The notes beneath the pieces were generated by a model. That model saw only the letters and a program-made list of their open reading frames with translations. It was not told the origin of the DNA and did no database searches. A program made the position numbers and the translations under genes. Below, one piece after another: positions 35,192 to 43,714 of a DNA stretch of 64,000 bases. The stretch's first letter is position 1. The number at the start of each line of letters is the position of its first letter. The DNA is from VXMO01 sp965205915 (GTDB lineage: Bacteria; Chloroflexota; Dehalococcoidia; UBA6926), in contig OZ242191.1 of NCBI GenBank assembly GCA_965205915.1, positions 1,488,001 to 1,552,000 on the forward strand, written 5' to 3'.

Positions 35192-36484
35192 TCAGGTTGC
35201 GACGGCGCTCCTGATCGCGTCTGCCACCAGGGGAACATCGCTCTGCTCGCTCGAATCGAGGTCACGCAGCGCCGCCGTCCCCTTGGCGACCTCATCGTCG
35301 CCGATGATGAGCGCGTAGCGGGAATTCGCCGCGCCGGCGGACCGCAGTTGCGCGCGCAGGCTCCGGCTACCCGTCGGCAGTGAGACGCTCAGGCCGAGGT
35401 GTCGTAGGTCCGCGGCAAGACGTAGCGCCTGACCGTGCGCCGTCTCACCGAGGTACGCGATATAGAGGTCGGTGCGACGAGTTAGCGCGGACGGTGGCGA
35501 CACCCCGGCCGCGCGGAGATTCATGATGATCCGCTCAATGCCGGAGCCGAAGCCGACCCCCGGCGTCGGCGCGCCGCCAAGTTGCTCAATCAGCCCGTCA
35601 TAGCGCCCGCCCGCGCCAAGAGCAGTCTGCGATCCCTCAACGCGCGGATGCACCTCGAAAACCGTGCGCGTGTAGTAATCGAGCCCACGTACCAGCCGTG
35701 GCGTGATCTCATACGGAATCCCCCACATCTCCAGGATGTCCCTCAAACGCTGAAAATGCTCCGCGCACGGCTCGCAGAGACGGTCCGCCGGCGTCGGCGC
35801 GCCGCTGATGACCGGCTGGCATCGCTCCTGCTTGCAATCGAGCAGCCGCAGCGCATTCTTCTCGAACCGCGTGTGGCAGTCCTCGCATACATCGTCCAAC
35901 CGTGTCGAGTAATACTCCCGCAACGCCTCCAGGTACTGCGGTCGGCACTCCGCATCGCCGATGGAGTTCACGTGCAGCGTCAGATCTGTCAGTCCCAGTT
36001 CCTCAAAGAGGCTCCACAGGACATGGATGACCTCCGCGTCCACCTCCGGATTCGGGTCGCCGATGGCCTCAACCCCGAACTGATGGTGCTGCCGCAGCCG
36101 ACCCGATTGGGGCCGCTCATAGCGAAAGATAGGCGTGATATAGAAGGCGCGCACCGGCTGCGGGAGCGTGTGCATCCCGTGCTGAATATAGGCGCGGCAC
36201 ACCGGCGCGGTCCCCTCCGGCCTCAGCGTCAGCATGTCGTCGCCGCGGTCCGTGAACGTGTACATCTCCTTTTCGACGATGTCCGTTCCCTCGCCGACGG
36301 TGCGCACAAACAGCGCCGTCTCCTCAAACACGGGGGTATCAATTCGTCCAAACCCGAAGCGATGCGCGATGTCCTGCGCCGTGGCCCGCACCCAGTCCCA
36401 ATAGGGCTGATCGTCCGGCAGCGTGTCGTTCGTGCCGCGAACGGTTTGGAATCGCCTCCGCTCGGCGCTCTCGTCTGACGTCAT
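35192..36484 (-). CDS. hisS: Histidine-tRNA ligase
   Basis: A 430-residue class II synthetase charging tRNA-His. Visible are RGTNDTLPDDQPYWDWV at the N-terminus, GTAPVCRAYIQHG, motif 2 FYITPIFRYERPQSGRLRQHHQFG, the histidine loop VRGLDYYTRTVFE (about residues 265-277), motif 3 GFGSGIERI and a C-terminal anticodon-binding domain. A cysteine-rich insertion (CEDCHTRFEKNALRLLDCK, CEPC; about residues 196-240) suggests zinc binding and is common in bacterial HisS. It follows fabI by 15 bases on the same strand and is probably cotranscribed. Confidence 0.96.
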   Translation of the reverse strand: MTSDESAERRRFQTVRGTNDTLPDDQPYWDWVRATAQDIAHRFGFGRIDTPVFEETALFVRTVGEGTDIVEKEMYTFTDRGDDMLTLRPEGTAPVCRAYIQHGMHTLPQPVRAFYITPIFRYERPQSGRLRQHHQFGVEAIGDPNPEVDAEVIHVLWSLFEELGLTDLTLHVNSIGDAECRPQYLEALREYYSTRLDDVCEDCHTRFEKNALRLLDCKQERCQPVISGAPTPADRLCEPCAEHFQRLRDILEMWGIPYEITPRLVRGLDYYTRTVFEVHPRVEGSQTALGAGGRYDGLIEQLGGAPTPGVGFGSGIERIIMNLRAAGVSPPSALTRRTDLYIAYLGETAHGQALRLAADLRHLGLSVSLPTGSRSLRAQLRSAGAANSRYALIIGDDEVAKGTAALRDLDSSEQSDVPLVADAIRSAVAT

Positions 36485-36499
36485 CGGGACGTTGGTGCT

Positions 36500-37273
36500 C
36501 TACACGCCGGCGATCTGATAGCCGCCGTCGATGGGCAGTATGTGGCCGGTGATCCCGCTCGAAAGATCGCTCAGCAGAAACAGCGCCGCCTTGCCGACCT
36601 CATCGTGCGTGATATTGCGCTGCAACGGCGATCGCTCCGCCTGGACCCGTTTCATGTCCACATAGCCGTGGATCGCCCGCGACGATAGCGTGTCCAGCGG
36701 GCCGGGCGATAGCGCGTTCACACGGATGCCGCGCGGGCCCAGCTCATACGCCAGCTGCCGCACCTCGTTCTCCAATGCCGCCTTCGCCGTTCCCATCACG
36801 TTGTACCCGGGGAAGACGCGATCCGATGCCTGGAACGTCAGCGTGATAATAGCCCCGCCCTCCGGCATCAGCGGCGCGGCGTACCGCACGACGGGGATAA
36901 GCGAATACGCGCTGACCTCCAACGCGATCCTGAACCCCTCCCGCCCCGTCTTGGAGAAATCGCCGCCCAGGTCATCCCGATTCGCAAACGCGATGCTGTG
37001 CGTCAAAATATCGACGGACGCCCCATCCGCCGCGATCTGCTCGAACGCCGCCTCCACGTTGGCGTCCTCAGACACATCGCACTCAATGAGCGTGACGTTC
37101 TCCATGTCCGCGGTCAGCTTCTGGATGCCATCGCCGAGCCGCTCATTCTGATACGTCAGATAAAGCCGCGCCCCCGCCGCATGCAACGCCAGCGCGATAT
37201 GCCAGGCGATACTCCGGTGATTAGCCACCCCCAGCACAACCGCATTCTTCCCAGAGAGATCAAGTGAATACAT
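36500..37273 (-). CDS. fabI: Enoyl-ACP reductase (NADH)
   Basis: A 257-residue short-chain dehydrogenase of the FabI group, the last step of each fatty acid elongation round. Marks are GVANHRSIAWHIA (coenzyme loop, residues 15-27), ECDVSED, HSIAFANRDDLGG, the catalytic Y-x6-K in GYNVMGTAKAALE (about residues 155-163), and NALSPGPLDT. The start codon, promoter and first 53 codons are repeated at 38005-38234. The -10 TACAAT (minus strand, 37334-37339) lies within the repeat, so both copies keep the same promoter. Operon with hisS. Confidence 0.95.
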   Translation of the reverse strand: MYSLDLSGKNAVVLGVANHRSIAWHIALALHAAGARLYLTYQNERLGDGIQKLTADMENVTLIECDVSEDANVEAAFEQIAADGASVDILTHSIAFANRDDLGGDFSKTGREGFRIALEVSAYSLIPVVRYAAPLMPEGGAIITLTFQASDRVFPGYNVMGTAKAALENEVRQLAYELGPRGIRVNALSPGPLDTLSSRAIHGYVDMKRVQAERSPLQRNITHDEVGKAALFLLSDLSSGITGHILPIDGGYQIAGV

Positions 37274-37342
37274 ATCGATACAAAGCCTTTCCGCCGCGCC
37301 GCCGCCCGTAACGGCAGCACCACAACGATTCCTATTGTAGCG
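37113..37342 (-). repeat. Direct repeat, copy 1 (fabI 5' end and promoter)
   Basis: 230 bases aligning without gaps to 38005-38234 at a constant offset of 892, more than 90 percent identical by eye. It contains 53 fabI codons, the upstream region and the -10 box. Confidence 0.92.
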
Positions 37343-37389
37343 TGGTGCACGAGCGCGGTAATGGCGGTTGCAGGTGTAAACTCAACCAC

Positions 37390-37749
37390 ATGGGTATGTT
37401 CAACGTCCAAATACGAATCTCGAATCCCAGCGGAGGAAACGAGACAGAGTTCGATGCACTCGTTGATACCGGCGCGTTCCTGACGATGGCCCCGGAGCCA
37501 GCCCTGCGGAACCTTGGTCTAACACCTACCAGGACGGTTGAGTTTGAGCTTGCTGATGGTAGTGTCGTCGCTTACGGCGTCGGTGAGGCACGGGCCGCGA
37601 TAAATGGGCAGAGCGTCACAACTCAAGTCGTGTTCGGCCCGGATAGTGTCGAGCCGGTCATCGGCGCCTACACCTTGGAAGGGCTACGGCTGGCCATTGA
37701 TCCAGTCAACGAAGTGCTGATGCCTGTGCCTCGCCGCCCACGTTTGTGA
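37390..37749 (+). CDS. Retropepsin-like aspartic protease family, single domain
   Basis: A 119-residue protein of the clan AA aspartic protease type. It has the active-site ALVDTGAF (DTG about residues 27-29), a flap-like region LADGSVVAYGVGE, and VIGAYTLEGLRLAIDP in place of the second strand. One DTG means the active form would be a homodimer. Three paralogs (56755, 58162, 58794) share length and motifs. Starts at 37390 or two codons later. It is the only confident gene in the cassette placed between the two fabI 5' copies. Confidence 0.75.
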   Translation: MGMFNVQIRISNPSGGNETEFDALVDTGAFLTMAPEPALRNLGLTPTRTVEFELADGSVVAYGVGEARAAINGQSVTTQVVFGPDSVEPVIGAYTLEGLRLAIDPVNEVLMPVPRRPRL

Positions 37750-37750
37750 G

Positions 37751-37963
37751 CTACTGGCCACCTTCATTCGCGGGCCGATGGAAGTACGTTGATTGCCCCT
37801 CCAACCACCTCTCTTCCAGTCGCCTACCTACCAACTCGTGGGCATGGGCATCCTCAACCCCGCCGGATTGTAGAGGCACGCCTCGTCTGGCAATCCCTTC
37901 CTCGACATAGATGTGCTGTCGTTCATACAGATAGTCGCATCCGAACTGACAGAGCGGCATCAC
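37751..37963 (-). CDS. Possible small protein of unknown function
   Basis: A 70-codon frame (MMPLCQFGCDYLYERQHI..., ending HRPANEGGQ) within the fabI-flanked cassette, tail-to-tail with the aspartic protease gene. It has no ribosome site that I can see and no recognisable domain. It might be a degraded toxin-like gene. Low confidence; listed because the stretch otherwise has no gene. Confidence 0.2.
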   Translation of the reverse strand: MMPLCQFGCDYLYERQHIYVEEGIARRGVPLQSGGVEDAHAHELVGRRLEERWLEGQSTYFHRPANEGGQ

Positions 37964-38004
37964 GATGTGAGGATCACGACGCTCGCCTTCGTTACATCCC
38001 GTCC

Positions 38005-38234
38005 GTCAGCTTCCGGATACCGTCACCGAGCCGCTCGTTCTGATACGTCAGATAAAGCCGCGCCCCCGCCCCATGCAAAGCCAGCGCGATATGCCAGGCG
38101 ATGCTGCGGTGATTAGCCACCCCCAGCACAACCGCATTCTTCCCAGAGAGATCAATCGGATACATTTCGCCGAATCGCCTTTCCGCCGCGCCGCCGCCCG
38201 TAACGGCAGCACCACAACGATTCCTATTGTAGCG
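38005..38234 (-). pseudogene. Truncated fabI 5' copy with promoter
   Basis: Start codon at 38165; codons 1-53 of fabI are recognisable (GKNAVVLGVANHRS, RLYLTYQNERLGDG), then the match ends. Upstream DNA including TACAAT (minus strand, 38226-38231) is preserved. It is the far copy of the 230-bp repeat. Confidence 0.9.
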
Positions 38235-38278
38235 CGTTGAGGCGTGAACCTTGTCACCCGCCTATCGGCGGTACCGCA

Positions 38279-38309
38279 TGTCATTCTGAGCGCAGCGAAG
38301 AATCTAGAG
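38279..38309. repeat. Second-family dispersed repeat (GTCATTCYGAGCGCAGCGARGAATCTA)
   Basis: One copy of a second dispersed element, an imperfect palindrome with core CATTC(C/T)GAGCGCAGCGA(G/A)GAATC. Other copies are at 43564, 44653, 44733, 56655 and 59191. Confidence 0.75.
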
Positions 38310-38334
38310 AGTCGTCTTGGTGGATGTGGTGCGT

Positions 38335-39138
38335 TCAATTACTCGCCAGCCGGGCCGCTTCAAAGCGTTCGATTAGAGGAACAGCGCGGGCATTAAGGGC
38401 TCCAGGCGCGTTCAATTCGAAGGCATACAAAAGGCCTTCCGTTAAATCATCTTGGAGAAACAGCAAATCCTCGATTTCTTCTGGCTTGATTCTGTCAAGG
38501 TTCAGCCTAATCTCTCTTCTACTGGCATCGAAACGCCATCGCTCCTGCATCGGGACACAAACAGTTTCTGCGAGACGAACCAACTCACGAAGTCGAACTT
38601 CATCAAGGTAGTCATCAGCATTTGGGCGCGAGGCGGCGTAGAGCAACGCGGGGAGCGGTAAACGTTCAGGATCACATATCACCACACCTAGGTCGTAACC
38701 CATTTGGCGTACTGCTTTGTCGGTCTGTTCGGAAGACACAAGCAACGGCCACCAGTTAGCTATAGCTGTCTCCTCTGGATACTCCATCAGAGCTTGTTGA
38801 TAGAAATCAAGACATTTTACCTGGAACACAGCAACGTCAGACTTATTAAGGTTAGTGCGAGCCTTGCTTTCGATCAACACTACGGTTCCCGGCCCTTGGC
38901 CTGCCCCGTCAATCTCATGGCGCACCCCAGACCGTCCACCTTTGGCAAACAGTCCCAGGACTCCTGGTTGCTGTCGCCTAGTTAAGCCAGGCCGTGATAA
39001 GAGTTGCGAGACCGCCATCTGCCATGCGCGACCACCCGCTGGAGATCGTCCCGGTTTACAATGGCGTGCAAGTAGGAAAGCATCCGTAGCCAATGCTGCA
39101 AGAAGTTGACTGTTGGAATACGGAGCTGTGAATTGCAT
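38335..39138 (-). CDS. Putative PD-(D/E)XK nuclease, third gene of an ATPase operon
   Basis: A 267-residue protein. Its central part (GVRHEIDGAG followed 8-10 residues later by VVLIESKART, about residues 73-98) has the D-Xn-ExK arrangement of PD-(D/E)XK nucleases. The C-terminal half is helical. I cannot assign a named family. It starts four bases after the ATPase gene, the last of a three-gene, lower-GC operon (41574 to 38335). A role in DNA restriction is suggested by the nuclease signature and the partner ATPase, not proven. Confidence 0.65.
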   Translation of the reverse strand: MQFTAPYSNSQLLAALATDAFLLARHCKPGRSPAGGRAWQMAVSQLLSRPGLTRRQQPGVLGLFAKGGRSGVRHEIDGAGQGPGTVVLIESKARTNLNKSDVAVFQVKCLDFYQQALMEYPEETAIANWWPLLVSSEQTDKAVRQMGYDLGVVICDPERLPLPALLYAASRPNADDYLDEVRLRELVRLAETVCVPMQERWRFDASRREIRLNLDRIKPEEIEDLLFLQDDLTEGLLYAFELNAPGALNARAVPLIERFEAARLASN

Positions 39139-39142
39139 CCGA

Positions 39143-40393
39143 TCAGGCCAGCAGGTCGTTTACATCACTTACTTGCTCATCCTCTGTCACTGTCTGTTTC
39201 GCTGAGGTGTGGCCAGTGCCTGCAAAGTACTCGCGTGCGAAAGTTCCGTCGATCAATCCTTTCTGCGCTACTGCCCCCGCCTGGAATAATTCATGTGCGC
39301 GATTAAGCAGGATGCCGGGACGACCCTGGAAAACGTCGCGTAGAACAGTGAGTGCGTCACGTTTGAATGGAACCAGTTCCCCAGGCGTTGAGGTGTCGAT
39401 GCGGTGGGTGTCGAGCCATGCCCCCAGCAGTGCCTCGACTTGATTGTCGTCGCGCATTCCACGCAGAACCACGACTGCTGCTTGGTTGGTCGGGTTGTCT
39501 TCGAAACTTGGCAATCGATTCGATTCCCAAAAAGTAGAGAGCTCGCTGGCCGCCACATCATGGAACGTAAAAGTCATGTGGAGCATCGATGTGTAAGGCT
39601 CACTTTCCATCAGGTCACGGATTCTACCAATCTCACGTCGGCGCTTGGCCGCTGAAAGCGACTTGTTGGTCGCGAGATCCTCAAGCTGGTCAATCATCAG
39701 AAAGACCTTGCGTACACCTGCGGCGGCGAACACTACCAATGCGAAGTCCAGGTATTGAATTCCTGATCGAATCTGACTTGCGTTGGAGACACTGCCTAAG
39801 AAACTCGGCATCTCCTCGGGAGTTTCTGTAAAGACCTTTATCAGGTCAGGGCGCAATGCCGAGGATGTGGGGGCAACCGCCAGACGTGTCTCTGTCAGCT
39901 TGGAGGCTAGCTTGTCAGGCATGTCGGTTTCAATTCTCTCGCAGATCAACTCTCGGGCACGGAGCAGTGGGGCATCGGCATCTTGTGCCATCCCGACTAC
40001 AGCATTGAAGAGCACCGGATAAAGACCAGTCCGGCTCATCGTGTTCAACTCGGAGAACGCAGCCACGATAGGAACGATTCGCTCGTCTCGCATTCCTGTA
40101 GCAGCCTCTACCTGTTTCCCGAAATCAACGTTTATCTTACGTACCGACTCTCGCATAAGAGCCGTTTTGCCGTAGCCAGTGTCTCCTCCAGGCCCTCTAC
40201 TCCAGAGAAACCCGATCTGGCGATTGCCCTGAAGCGCTCCCCGAATCGTCTTCTGGAAGAACTCTGCCTCTTCTTCCGGGAACACGTCCGAACTATATGG
40301 GTCCGTCCATCCACCTGAAATTGCCGCGTGTGGAAATGGGTTTCCATCCAGCCCCCACGCCTCTTCGATATGCTGATACGGCGACATGCTCAT
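39143..40393 (-). CDS. P-loop ATPase of the nuclease operon
   Basis: A 416-residue ATPase. Walker A is GDTGYGKTAL (about residues 69-78), Walker B VFLMIDQLEDLA (about 225-236), followed by a helical C-terminal half. It resembles Orc1/Cdc6- or STAND-like AAA proteins more than helicases. ATG at 40393 overlaps the stop of the upstream gene (TAATG) and follows AGGAGGG; an in-frame TTG two codons earlier is less likely. It may drive or regulate the nuclease gene four bases downstream. Confidence 0.75.
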   Translation of the reverse strand: MSMSPYQHIEEAWGLDGNPFPHAAISGGWTDPYSSDVFPEEEAEFFQKTIRGALQGNRQIGFLWSRGPGGDTGYGKTALMRESVRKINVDFGKQVEAATGMRDERIVPIVAAFSELNTMSRTGLYPVLFNAVVGMAQDADAPLLRARELICERIETDMPDKLASKLTETRLAVAPTSSALRPDLIKVFTETPEEMPSFLGSVSNASQIRSGIQYLDFALVVFAAAGVRKVFLMIDQLEDLATNKSLSAAKRRREIGRIRDLMESEPYTSMLHMTFTFHDVAASELSTFWESNRLPSFEDNPTNQAAVVVLRGMRDDNQVEALLGAWLDTHRIDTSTPGELVPFKRDALTVLRDVFQGRPGILLNRAHELFQAGAVAQKGLIDGTFAREYFAGTGHTSAKQTVTEDEQVSDVNDLLA

Positions 40394-41574
40394 TAGCAAT
40401 TTCCCTCCTCGCTACGCATGGTTACTTCTAGGCGACGGCGTCCATGGTGTCGGAACGCAGGCTCCGAAGTTGGTAGTTCCGTCATACCTATGTGCAACAA
40501 AACTTCAGTCTTGACTTCTCGATACTCCCCATCGGCCAATCGAGACAGGACCAAGTCGCACAAAGCGCGAGTCACTCCACACTCATAGGCCACTTGGGCG
40601 CGTAGTTGGTGGACTGGTAGATAAGGCGTGGCGAGAGAGGAGCGGGACTTTGAGGCTTGGTCTTTGTAGGCACTCCAAAAGACTCGCGCGACACGATCTC
40701 CGTATTCGGTAATGCCACGCCTAGACGGAAGAATATCTCCACTAGGTCCGCGCCCTAAGTCAGCTGCCAGCCAGATTACGTTGGCGTCTGGATGGTTGAG
40801 GACGTAGCGAGACTGATCGTAAAGAAGGAGATCCGATCCCCAACGGAGTAGCGTCTTTATTGTCGGCGCGTCAAGTCGGATTTCTCGACCAGCAAATGCC
40901 GCTACCATAAGAGCGTCAATCGTGGTTTCGGCGAGCGCTTTGTTGTTCGGGCGTTCTGCTGGAGGGTTTCCGAATCGGCGAGTCAGATGTACGTCAATTT
41001 CCTGTTCGATTGCCTCCACTGATATTTCACCCCCGATTCGCTCACTCGCCCATGCGGCCCATCCGCGAGTGCCCGCGCGAGTGGTCTCTAGGTCGCCTTC
41101 ACTAATAGTGGGGCACTGAATGGAGTCCTTTTCGAGTGCCACGAGAAGCGAGCGTAGATATGGGTGAGCAGAGATTAACCTCTGGCTGAGTGCGTCAACG
41201 AATTGCGCGCCATCAGCTGCCAACTCTGCTAGTTCCAAACCAAGTTTTGTGAGTTGATACGTCTCCGCACGGTAGCGGTCAACGTATAGCTTTGATGAGG
41301 GCAAAGGTTTGTTTTCTAAAGCGCCCAATCGCATTAGCTCAGAAAGGCAATCACGAGTAGGTGCCCAGTTCCGCTCCTTCGCGCTTATTCCTATGGGGGG
41401 CGCTGTCACCCGCCCTTGCCCATTCTGGGCTAGGCGTTGCTGCGTGTCCCCATAACGGACGCGACAGTCCTCGAACGTCGAATCCCCCTCAGCAATACCA
41501 CGCAACTGATCGCGAGTGTGATCTACGATGCGATGCAGGCGGGGGATCGTGTCACGGCTGACTGAACTAACCAT
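40393..41574 (-). CDS. Uncharacterised protein with winged-helix-like region, first gene of the nuclease operon
   Basis: A 393-residue protein not recognised as a family. Around residues 65-120 a winged-helix pattern is visible (TRDCLSELMRLGALENK, then YQLTKLGLELAEL), suggesting DNA binding. The middle has APTIKTLLRWGSDLLLYD and the C-terminus EVKTEVLLHIGMTEL. ATG at 41574 lies seven bases behind a -10 box, so the transcript may be leaderless. Coupled to the ATPase by TAATG. The three-gene set is a candidate defence operon. Confidence 0.7.
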   Translation of the reverse strand: MVSSVSRDTIPRLHRIVDHTRDQLRGIAEGDSTFEDCRVRYGDTQQRLAQNGQGRVTAPPIGISAKERNWAPTRDCLSELMRLGALENKPLPSSKLYVDRYRAETYQLTKLGLELAELAADGAQFVDALSQRLISAHPYLRSLLVALEKDSIQCPTISEGDLETTRAGTRGWAAWASERIGGEISVEAIEQEIDVHLTRRFGNPPAERPNNKALAETTIDALMVAAFAGREIRLDAPTIKTLLRWGSDLLLYDQSRYVLNHPDANVIWLAADLGRGPSGDILPSRRGITEYGDRVARVFWSAYKDQASKSRSSLATPYLPVHQLRAQVAYECGVTRALCDLVLSRLADGEYREVKTEVLLHIGMTELPTSEPAFRHHGRRRLEVTMRSEEGNC

Positions 41575-41580
41575 GGCCAA

Positions 41581-41609
41581 ACTTTATCATCATGTCAGGC
41601 CTTATGCAA
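41581..41609 (-). promoter_or_regulatory. Promoter TTGCAT-N17-TAAAGT, leaderless start
   Basis: On the minus strand -35 TTGCAT (41609-41604) and -10 TAAAGT (41586-41581) have 17-base spacing. The ATG of the first operon gene starts seven bases downstream, where transcription should begin, and there is no ribosome site. Confidence 0.55.
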
Positions 41610-41662
41610 GACCTGAATAATACATGAACCGATTTCTATCTTCATAGTGTCTCGTCCACTCC

Positions 41663-42949
41663 TCACCCCCCAGCCGTCCGCGCCGCCTTTCGCACGTCTC
41701 GCGCGAAACCTGCCCGTAGCGCCAACACGATCGCGAACACGACTGCCACGCCTCCGCCGATGGCTACCGCTGTCGGCGCGCCCAGCCATTCCGCCAACAC
41801 CCCAACCTGCAGGCCGCCCAACGGGATCAGGCTATACGTCAGGCTGAACACACCCATCACGCGGCCCCGCAACTCCTCCGGTACCGCGCTTTGTAGAAGT
41901 GTCAGATTCGTAATTTGAGATAGTGAGTTAAAGGCGCCGGATAGGAATAACGCCCCCATCGATAGCCACAGAATCGTGCTGAACGCAAAGATCATCACCA
42001 TCGCGCCAAAAAGCCCCGCCCCGCCCAGCAGCAGGATCAGCGTCCATCGACCCTTCACCCAGAACGCCGCCAAAGCTGTGCCGATGAGCGCCCCCGCCGC
42101 CGATGCCCCCAGCATCAGCCCCATGCCGCTCGCGCCGATCCCGAGGATGTCTACCGCGAACACCGGCATCAGTTGGATATACGCCACGCCGAAGAAGCTG
42201 TCCACAAACGTCAGCAGGATAAGGCTCGCGAACAAGTTACGGCGAGCGACGAATGTAATGCCCTCGAACAGCTCCTTGAACACGTTGCCGGGCACCCGCT
42301 CCACGCGCGGTATGCGGACGAACAGCAGCAGGATAGTCCCCACCCCGAACCCGATCGTCACCACGCCAAACGTCGCGGCGGAGCGGATCAGCTCGATCAG
42401 CACCCCGCCCAGCCCCGGCCCGAACACCCGCGTCCCCTGCCACACCGATGAGCCCAGCGCGAGCGCATTCATCAGTAGACGCCGATCCGGAACGAGCGCC
42501 GGTATCACCGCCGTCCGCGTCGGCTGGTCGATGCCCTGGATAATGCCGATCGCCACGGACGCCGCCAACAGGTGCCACGGCGCAAGAACCTCCCCAAACG
42601 TCAACATCATCAGGATGCTCACGGTGATCATCATGCACACCTGCGTCGCGATGAGCAGCCCAAGCCTGTTGACGCGATCCGCCGCCACCCCGCCGATCAG
42701 GTTGACGCTGATAGTGCCAATCCCCATCGCGAAACCGAGGTATCCGAGGAATATCTCCGAGTTCGTTAGCTCATAGCCCTCCCACGAGATGACGATGCGC
42801 AGGATCTGCCAGCCCAGCACAAACGAAATCGCGCTGAACCAGTAATTGCGGAAATTCGGAACGGCAAGCGACCCCAGTGGGGACAAGGGAGCGCCTCGCG
42901 ACTCTACGCGCGATGCCTCCTCAACCTCCGTCTGTTCCGCTGACGACAT
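41663..42949 (-). CDS. MFS transporter, enterobactin-exporter-like
   Basis: A 428-residue major facilitator with 12 hydrophobic helices. NFRNYWFSAISFVLGWQILRI, GGVAADRVNRLGLLI (the loop 2-3 motif) and QGIDQPTRTAVIPALVPDRRLLMNALAL fit the MFS_3/EntS-like exporter group. The start at ATG 42949 has GGGAG upstream; the frame runs 13 codons further. Substrate unknown. Confidence 0.88.
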   Translation of the reverse strand: MSSAEQTEVEEASRVESRGAPLSPLGSLAVPNFRNYWFSAISFVLGWQILRIVISWEGYELTNSEIFLGYLGFAMGIGTISVNLIGGVAADRVNRLGLLIATQVCMMITVSILMMLTFGEVLAPWHLLAASVAIGIIQGIDQPTRTAVIPALVPDRRLLMNALALGSSVWQGTRVFGPGLGGVLIELIRSAATFGVVTIGFGVGTILLLFVRIPRVERVPGNVFKELFEGITFVARRNLFASLILLTFVDSFFGVAYIQLMPVFAVDILGIGASGMGLMLGASAAGALIGTALAAFWVKGRWTLILLLGGAGLFGAMVMIFAFSTILWLSMGALFLSGAFNSLSQITNLTLLQSAVPEELRGRVMGVFSLTYSLIPLGGLQVGVLAEWLGAPTAVAIGGGVAVVFAIVLALRAGFARDVRKAARTAGG

Positions 42950-43121
42950 GCGCCGGGCTCCCGATTGACGGGTGCGTAACGGCGACAAATACCGTCGTCA
43001 GCGTTCACCCCGTGAAAGCGCCTATAATACACCGAACGCCCTTCCCAATGGGCGCGGCCCCATGTTCGGGGCCGCTATATCGAAGCAAAAAATCACCATC
43101 ACTATTGTGTCGGAGGGACGT

Positions 43122-43451
43122 GTGTCAGCATTCGATGAATTCGCCGGAATCGTGCGAGTGACGCCCGTCGTAACGCGCGTCGTGGAAAGCATGATGATCG
43201 AGGCCGCGCAGGCGTTGCGAGACATATGCCGCGCGTTCCAGTCGACCGGTGAGCCGATGGGCGGCCACCACCTGCCCGCCGGCGGCTACATGGGCGAGAC
43301 GATCGTCCGCGCGCTCATCGAGGCGGAACTCATCGAGGAGGTCGAGGGCGAAGAGCGAGGCTTTATGCGCCGCTACAAGCCCACCAAGTCCGGCGAACAA
43401 ACCTACACCCAACTAGACAAAGAAGACGCCTTCTCCCGCCGCCCCGGCTAA
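43122..43451 (+). CDS. Small winged-helix-like protein
   Basis: A 109-residue protein starting with GTG at 43122 behind GGAGGG. A TATAAT at 43023-43028 may be its -10. It has two helices (RVVESMMIEAAQALRDICRA) and then a segment that looks like a winged helix (MGETIVRALIEAELIEEVEG, FMRRYKPTKSGEQTY). No family recognised; could be a DNA-binding regulator. Confidence 0.6.
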   Translation: MSAFDEFAGIVRVTPVVTRVVESMMIEAAQALRDICRAFQSTGEPMGGHHLPAGGYMGETIVRALIEAELIEEVEGEERGFMRRYKPTKSGEQTYTQLDKEDAFSRRPG

Positions 43452-43485
43452 GCCGCCCCCCCGTCATCCAACTCCCGCGCCCCTC

Positions 43486-43636
43486 CCGTCATTCCCGCGA
43501 AAGCGGGAATCCACCCCTCATCGCCCAACCAAACACCCTCACACCGCGCATCCGCCAAGCGCTGTCATTCCGAGCACAGTGAGGAATCCAAGAGCGTCGC
43601 CCGCCCGGCCGTCATTCCCGCGAACGCGGGAATCCC
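43486..43636. repeat. Cluster of three dispersed repeats
   Basis: Two REP palindromes (43486-43514 and 43611-43636) and one second-family element (43564-43589) lie between convergent genes. The second REP is followed by the same AGGAGTGCAACCAACCTCAGTAACGC-type phrase seen at 53869. Confidence 0.85.
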
Positions 43637-43714
43637 AAGCTAGGAGTGCAACCAACCTCAGTAACGCAAAGCGCAGAAATCCCCTCCCCAACCGCGGGGG
43701 AGGGCGAAGGCGGC

